A DNA stretch of 64,000 bases from an uncultured Oscillospiraceae bacterium (GTDB lineage Bacteria; Bacillota; Clostridia; Oscillospirales; Oscillospiraceae), in NCBI GenBank assembly GCA_934512135.1, contig CAKSWT010000002.1, positions 186,001-250,000 of the forward strand, written 5' to 3'. Made by a program: the position numbers and the translations under genes. Shown here one piece after another: positions 59,888 through 64,000 of this stretch (the stretch's first letter is position 1; each line of letters starts with the position of its first letter). The notes under the pieces were generated by a model. The model saw only the letters and a list, made by a program, of their open reading frames with translations, made no database searches and had not been told where the DNA came from.

Positions 59888-60826
59888 ATGGAGCTTTTAT
59901 CCTCCATTTTCACACTCAGCACCGCCCAGACCGCCATGGAATTGGGATGCATTTACGCTTTGGTTGCTCTGGCCCTGTTCCTGAGCTTTTCAATTCTAAA
60001 TATCGCTGACCTCTCCACCGACGGCTGCTTCACCCTGGGTTGCGCAGTGTGCTGTCAGGTGACGCTGCTGGGGCACCCGATTTTGGGACTGCTGGCTGCC
60101 ATGCTGGCCGGCGTACTGTCCGGCTACATCACAGCTTTTCTCCAGACCAAGCTGGGCGTTGCCAGCATTCTTGCGGGTATTATTGTCAATACCGGGCTGT
60201 ATACGGTAAATCTTGCCGTCATGGGATTCTCTTCCACCCTTAGTGTGTTTAAGTGCGACACCATCTTCTCCATGGCAAAGGCCGCTCTGGAGCCTGTCAT
60301 GGGGAGCTGGTACAAATTCTTTGTGGCGGCAGCCATTGTGCTGGTAATGGGGGGACTGCTCACCTGGTTCCTCAAAACCCGGCTTGGCCTGTCCATCCGT
60401 GCCACCGGCGACAGTCCGGACATGATCAAGGCGTCCTCGGTGAATCCCTCCTTTACCATCACGGTGGGCCTTTGCATTTCCGGCAGCTTTACGGCGCTGT
60501 CCGGCGCCGTATTGGCCCAGTATCAGAAGAGCTGCGACATCAATCTGGGAACCGGCATGGTGACCATCGCACTGGCGTCTTTGATTATTGGCGAGACTCT
60601 GGTGGGGAAGGGCGGCATGTTCCGCCGGGTGCTGGGCGCCATCATCGGTTCCTGTCTGTACCGTCTGTTTGTGGCCGTAGCTCTGCGGCTAAACGTTCCC
60701 GCCGAATGCATGAAGCTGGTCTCTGCGCTGATTGTCGCCATCGCCATTGCATCGCCCACCATGAAGCGTTTTATTGCCTTCCAGAAACAGAAAATCCAGC
60801 GCAGAAAGGAAGGTGCCTCATGCTGA
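59888..60826 (+). CDS. trpY: ABC transporter permease (TrpY type)
   Basis: The 312-residue permease belongs to the branched-chain-type (BPD_transp_2) family. About eight membrane helices are seen, with LFLSFSILNIADLSTDGCF near the N terminus and the family stretch TRLGLSIRATGDSPDMIKAS in the cytosolic loop that contacts the ATPase. GAVLAQYQKSCDINLGTGM and LIIGETLVGKGGMFRR follow. ATG 59888 has GAGGAGG ahead. It overlaps the ATPase gene by seven bases. Confidence 0.92.
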   Translation: MELLSSIFTLSTAQTAMELGCIYALVALALFLSFSILNIADLSTDGCFTLGCAVCCQVTLLGHPILGLLAAMLAGVLSGYITAFLQTKLGVASILAGIIVNTGLYTVNLAVMGFSSTLSVFKCDTIFSMAKAALEPVMGSWYKFFVAAAIVLVMGGLLTWFLKTRLGLSIRATGDSPDMIKASSVNPSFTITVGLCISGSFTALSGAVLAQYQKSCDINLGTGMVTIALASLIIGETLVGKGGMFRRVLGAIIGSCLYRLFVAVALRLNVPAECMKLVSALIVAIAIASPTMKRFIAFQKQKIQRRKEGASC

Positions 60827-61629
60827 AGCTCACGAATATCTCAAAAACCTTCAATGCCGGCACCGTCAATGAGAAAAAGGCGCTGGACGGCATCACGCTG
60901 ACCCTCCCCCAGGGGGATTTCGCCACCATTGTCGGCTCCAATGGCGCAGGAAAATCCACACTGTTCGGCGCCATTGCCGGGACCTTTTATGTGGATGACG
61001 GCACAGTGGAGCTGGACGGCCAGAACATCACGTTCGCCCCGGAATATCACCGAAGCCATTCCATCGGGCATCTGTTCCAGGATCCGCTAAAGGGCACCGC
61101 GCCCAACATGACCATTGAGGAAAATCTGGCCATTGCCTACCTTCGCCAGTCCCGGTCCCGGTTTGCATTTTTTAGCAGAGTCAGCAAAAAAGAGCGGGAG
61201 ATGTTCCGGGATATGCTGGCGCAGCTGGACATGGGACTGGAAGACCGCATGAAAAACCCCGTTGGCCTCCTCTCCGGCGGCCAGCGCCAGGCGCTGACCT
61301 TGCTTATGGCCACTATGGTTACGCCGAAGCTGCTGCTTCTGGACGAGCACACTGCCGCCCTGGACCCCGCCACTGCGGAGAAGGTTCTGGAAATCACTCG
61401 CAAGGTGGTTGCCCAGCGGAATATCACCTGCCTTATGGTCACCCACAATATGAAGCAGGCCCTGACCATGGGAAACCGCACGCTGATGATGGATGCGGGG
61501 CATATCGTCCTGGATGTCTCCGGGGAGGAGCGGCAGCATATGACCGTAGACGACCTGCTTGCCCAGTTTTCCCAAAAAGCCGGAAAGGCATTGGATAACG
61601 ATCGAATTCTTACCACCGCCGCAGAATAA
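60820..61629 (+). CDS. trpZ: ABC transporter ATP-binding protein (TrpZ type)
   Basis: The 269-residue ATPase starts ATG 60820. It has Walker A TIVGSNGAGKSTLFGAI, a Q-loop at IGHLFQDPLKGTAPNMT, the signature GLLSGGQRQALTLLM, Walker B KLLLLDEHTAALD and the H-loop in MVTHNMKQAL. It powers the TrpXY importer. In-frame sequence upstream of 60820 is open to 60253 but lies inside trpY and is rejected as start. A terminator follows. Confidence 0.93.
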   Translation: MLKLTNISKTFNAGTVNEKKALDGITLTLPQGDFATIVGSNGAGKSTLFGAIAGTFYVDDGTVELDGQNITFAPEYHRSHSIGHLFQDPLKGTAPNMTIEENLAIAYLRQSRSRFAFFSRVSKKEREMFRDMLAQLDMGLEDRMKNPVGLLSGGQRQALTLLMATMVTPKLLLLDEHTAALDPATAEKVLEITRKVVAQRNITCLMVTHNMKQALTMGNRTLMMDAGHIVLDVSGEERQHMTVDDLLAQFSQKAGKALDNDRILTTAAE

Positions 61630-61634
61630 ACAAA

Positions 61635-61668
61635 CAGCCCGTCTGCAACACCTTGCAGGCGGGCTCAG
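61635..61668 (+). terminator. Terminator of the trpXYZ unit; left copy of a duplicated hairpin
   Basis: AGCCCGTCTGCAA / TTGCAGGCGGGCT stem (loop CACC, one T-G pair) followed by CAGTTTG. The 34 bases recur at 61864-61897 with two differences. Confidence 0.82.
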
Positions 61669-61863
61669 TTTGTCAAAAAACCTCGTAGAGTTTCGCCGCC
61701 GCAGCGGCGAAATAGGATCAAATCATGTTCCGCCGGGGCGTGTACATGGCGGAACATACCTCTCGGCCTGAAAGTGTGGCTTTTGTGCGCTTTGCGCACA
61801 AAAATGCGCGCATCAGGCCGCAACCCCTTTGTCGGAAAAGCCCTCCGGCTTTTTCGACAGTCT
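61669..61863 (-). mobile_element. Multi-hairpin MITE-like element, copy 2 (inverted relative to copy 1)
   Basis: Read on the minus strand this 195-bp element matches 13584-13782 at about nine in ten bases. Differences fall in pairs in a stem: ATTTTCCGCC / GGCGGAAAAT in copy 1 becomes ATGTTCCGCC / GGCGGAACAT here, so pairing is kept. It ends AGACTGTCG at 61863 and CAAAAAACC at the other side. It is flanked by direct copies of the local terminator, of different sequence from those at copy 1. No protein is encoded. Confidence 0.75.
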
Positions 61864-61897
61864 CAGCCCGTCTGCAACACCTTGCAGACGGGCTGAG
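61864..61897 (-). terminator. Right copy of the duplicated trpXYZ terminator
   Basis: AGCCCGTCTGCAA / TTGCAGACGGGCT stem, perfect here, 32 of 34 bases equal to 61635-61668. It may now terminate the convergent thioesterase gene. Confidence 0.75.
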
Positions 61898-61913
61898 CTT
61901 ATTTCAGATGGTA

Positions 61914-62666
61914 TTATAGTCCCTCCGCGGAGCTCATGCGAATGGTGCAGTCAAAGCGGTCCGTACCATCCGGACCAACTCCGTGGATATAGAGCTTGCC
62001 CTCAGACTTTCCCCGATACAGGCTGATCTCCTCTCCGGCAAAGCATTCATTCACATAGGAGATCAGAATCTCCTGCATAAACACGCCTTGGGGCCTCAGA
62101 TTCAGCTCTGCCGCATCTGAGGCAAGGTCCACATACCGGGTGTTGTTGATATGACCGTTGATGTCCGTGTCACTGTAGTAGAGCCTCCGGCGGTCATGAA
62201 GCTCCATGCTCTCCGGGAATGTAATGCGGGAGAGCTGGATGTTCTTAGCCGTAGGCGGATCCACCTCCGGATATTCCGGCAGGTGCTCCAGGCTGATGGG
62301 ACGCTTTGTTTTTCGGTTGGCCAGAACCCATACGGTGGTTGCCTCTCCCACCTGTTCGTCCCCCACCAGAAGATCACAGTCCCGGTACACCCGCGTTCCC
62401 TGGGGATGGCGCACTGTGACATTTACTGTAAGGGTTTCGCCCCAGATGATGGGCCGCTTTAGCTTCACCCAAATTCGCAGAACCATCCAATAGCAGTTGT
62501 ATTTCGCCAGCACATCGTCCCGGCTTGTGCCGACTTGCTGGGAGTGGTCTGTAATGGCCCGCTGAAGATATACAAACAGCGCCGAAGGCCGAATCTCATA
62601 GGCGGCATCGGTATCCGTAGAGGAGATATGGAAGGATGCGGTATAGTTCCCAAGAGAAAGAGACAT
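61914..62666 (-). CDS. Acyl-ACP thioesterase (fat/hotdog family)
   Basis: The 250-residue protein has two hotdog domains, as in bacterial acyl-ACP thioesterases that release fatty acids. Domain 1 (about 1-130) has FHISSTDTDAAYEIRPSALF and SRDDVLAKYNCYWMVLRIWV. Domain 2 (about 150-245) has the conserved YYSDTDINGHINNTRYVDLA, which carries the Asn and His of the family active site. The length fits. ATG 62666 has AAACGAGG nearby. It is monocistronic and convergent with trpXYZ. Confidence 0.9.
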   Translation of the reverse strand: MSLSLGNYTASFHISSTDTDAAYEIRPSALFVYLQRAITDHSQQVGTSRDDVLAKYNCYWMVLRIWVKLKRPIIWGETLTVNVTVRHPQGTRVYRDCDLLVGDEQVGEATTVWVLANRKTKRPISLEHLPEYPEVDPPTAKNIQLSRITFPESMELHDRRRLYYSDTDINGHINNTRYVDLASDAAELNLRPQGVFMQEILISYVNECFAGEEISLYRGKSEGKLYIHGVGPDGTDRFDCTIRMSSAEGL

Positions 62667-62858
62667 AGCTTAGACCTCGTTTCCGTATTTGCTTTAGTAT
62701 ACCAGATTCCAGTGGAAATATAAATGAGGCATTTGCACAAAAAAGTCATGGTTTCTCCCCTGGCAATTTACGGTTTCTTTGACGCTGCAAAGTTTTCTTC
62801 CATTTTTCCGTCTGCTGTGGTACACTGATGATACTGTCATGAAATGAGGGATAATCAC

Positions 62859-64000
62859 ATGGGAAAGATATTGGTACTGGCAGAAAAGCCCTCTGTGGGC
62901 CGTGAGCTTGCCCGGGTCCTTGGCTGCACAAAAAGCGGCAACGGCTGTTTGGAGGGCTCACAGTATATCGTCACATGGGCATTGGGACACCTTGTGACCC
63001 TGGCGGACCCGGACGTCTATGATAAACGCTATGAAAAATGGGACATGCAGGATCTTCCAATGCTGCCCCAGCAGATGAAGCTGGTGGTCATTCCTGAGTC
63101 CCGAAAACAATACCAGGCTGTTGCCGCCCTGATGAAGCGCAGCGATGTTTCCGAGCTGATTATTGCCACCGATGCCGGAAGAGAGGGGGAGCTGGTGGCC
63201 CGGTGGATTATGCAGAAGGCAGGCTGGAAGGGAAAGACCTCCCGGCTTTGGATCTCCTCTCAAACAGACAAGGCTATCCGAGATGGATTTGCCAATCTGC
63301 AGCCCAGCACACGCTATGACAGTCTCTTTCAGTCTGCCCAGGCGCGCAGTGAGGCAGACTGGCTGGTTGGCCTGAACGTCACCCGGGCCCTGACCTGCAA
63401 ATACAACGCACAGCTGTCCGCCGGCCGGGTCCAGACGCCAACCTTGGCAATGATTGTTCGGCGGGAACAGGAGATACGCGCATTTACTCCACGAGAGTTC
63501 TGGGGAATCACCGCCAATCTCTCCGGATTCCACGCCACCTGGCGGGACGAAACGGGAAACGCCAGTATATTTGACCGCAGCAAAGCCGAGGCGCTCCTTC
63601 AGCAGCTACAGGGAAAGCCCGCCGTTCTCACCAAGATTGAGCGCACGAGAAAGCAAACACCTCCCCCTGCGGCCTATGATCTCACGGAGCTCCAGCGAGA
63701 TGCCAACAAAAAATACGCCTATTCTGCCAAGGAGACCCTGTCTCTGATGCAGTCTCTCTACGAGCGGCACAAGCTGCTGACTTATCCCAGAACGGACTCC
63801 AGGTATATCTCCGACGACGTGGTCCCCACACTGCCGGAGCGTCTGCGCAGCTGCATGACTGGAGACTATAAGGCCTTGGCCCAGCAAATCTACCGAAACA
63901 AACCGCTCCAAACAAAATATCTGGTGAACAACGCCAAGGTCACCGATCATCACGCCATTATTCCCACAGAGGAGCAGCCGGAGCTATATGCACTGTCCGG
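62859..64000 (+). CDS. topB: DNA topoisomerase III (TopB), 3' truncated by the window
   Basis: TopB is a type IA topoisomerase that decatenates DNA through single-strand passage. The visible 380 residues start MGKILVLAEKPSVGREL (ATG 62859, GAGGG ahead). They include the Toprim DxD-type motif in LIIATDAGREGELVARWI, the stretch GLNVTRALTCKYNAQLSAGRV, QTPTLAMIVRREQEI and the active-site Tyr in KLLTYPRTDSRYISDD. The frame is open to the last base. Expected full length is about 650-750 residues. Copies occur both on chromosomes and on conjugative elements; nothing visible points to the latter. Confidence 0.95.
   Translation, partial: MGKILVLAEKPSVGRELARVLGCTKSGNGCLEGSQYIVTWALGHLVTLADPDVYDKRYEKWDMQDLPMLPQQMKLVVIPESRKQYQAVAALMKRSDVSELIIATDAGREGELVARWIMQKAGWKGKTSRLWISSQTDKAIRDGFANLQPSTRYDSLFQSAQARSEADWLVGLNVTRALTCKYNAQLSAGRVQTPTLAMIVRREQEIRAFTPREFWGITANLSGFHATWRDETGNASIFDRSKAEALLQQLQGKPAVLTKIERTRKQTPPPAAYDLTELQRDANKKYAYSAKETLSLMQSLYERHKLLTYPRTDSRYISDDVVPTLPERLRSCMTGDYKALAQQIYRNKPLQTKYLVNNAKVTDHHAIIPTEEQPELYALS

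Noticed and set aside
62859..64000. topB as evidence for a conjugative element
   Set aside because: No relaxase, VirB4/VirD4 or integrase genes are seen nearby, and chromosomal topB is common in Firmicutes.
1..64000. CRISPR arrays, tRNA or rRNA genes
   Set aside because: No regularly spaced direct repeats, tRNA cloverleaf or rRNA sequence was noticed on either strand.

Overview
The window is a spore-forming Clostridia chromosome. Its genes include spoVAD, spoVAE, tepA, ComEC, RNase M5 and T-box leaders, and its DNA is GC-rich by eye. This fits a gut Oscillospiraceae-type genome (Oscillibacter, Flavonifractor or Lawsonibacter relatives); the genus is inference. Both ends cut genes: addA at the left and topB at the right.

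Layout. 1-9.4 kb holds the end of addA, a HAD phosphatase, a sporulation block on the minus strand (spoVAD-spoVAE plus a tiny Q/N-rich protein behind a sigma-G-type promoter), a MazF-type toxin without visible antitoxin, tepA and a large flavoprotein. 9.5-11 kb holds an HtrA protease. 11-18.8 kb is the most unusual part: three tandem SnoaL/NTF2-fold proteins (the third with a collagen-like GGP run) face an operon of an Old-Yellow-Enzyme-type reductase and a ferredoxin-flavoprotein, followed by a LysR gene. The same 15-bp box, ATAAC-N5-GTTAT, lies upstream of the SnoaL operon, the reductase operon and the LysR gene, and in the first two it is centred near -63. This looks like one regulon for reducing or dehydrating an unknown, probably alicyclic or aromatic, substrate.

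18.8-29.7 kb is housekeeping: DUF4363-DUF421, T-box-controlled alaS, hinT, comEC-holA-rnmV, proC and citrate synthase. 29.7-32.8 kb is a lower-GC accessory patch (DUF6056 membrane protein, MazG-like, Nudix, GNAT). A LysR gene follows. 34-48.8 kb is a 17-gene, tightly overlapping cobalamin operon, from the corrin ring methylases through the nucleotide loop and adenosylation genes. cbiL and a cobaltochelatase are not in it, and no cobalamin riboswitch precedes it.

48.8-53 kb (minus) encodes an Hsp70 operon with unusual partners (zinc-ribbon membrane protein, DUF5685, J-protein, GrpE, DnaK). 53.2-58.2 kb has a DUF1540 miniprotein, a transmembrane Ser/Thr kinase with extracellular FN3-like repeats, and a divergent zinc-ribbon/Big2 membrane protein. 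58.3-61.6 kb is a tryptophan T-box followed by a trpXYZ-type ABC transporter. An acyl-ACP thioesterase and topB close the window.

Two copies of a roughly 195-bp multi-hairpin element (13.6 kb and 61.7 kb) lie in convergent gene gaps. Each is flanked by a duplicated copy of the local transcription terminator, which suggests a small mobile element that inserts at terminator hairpins.
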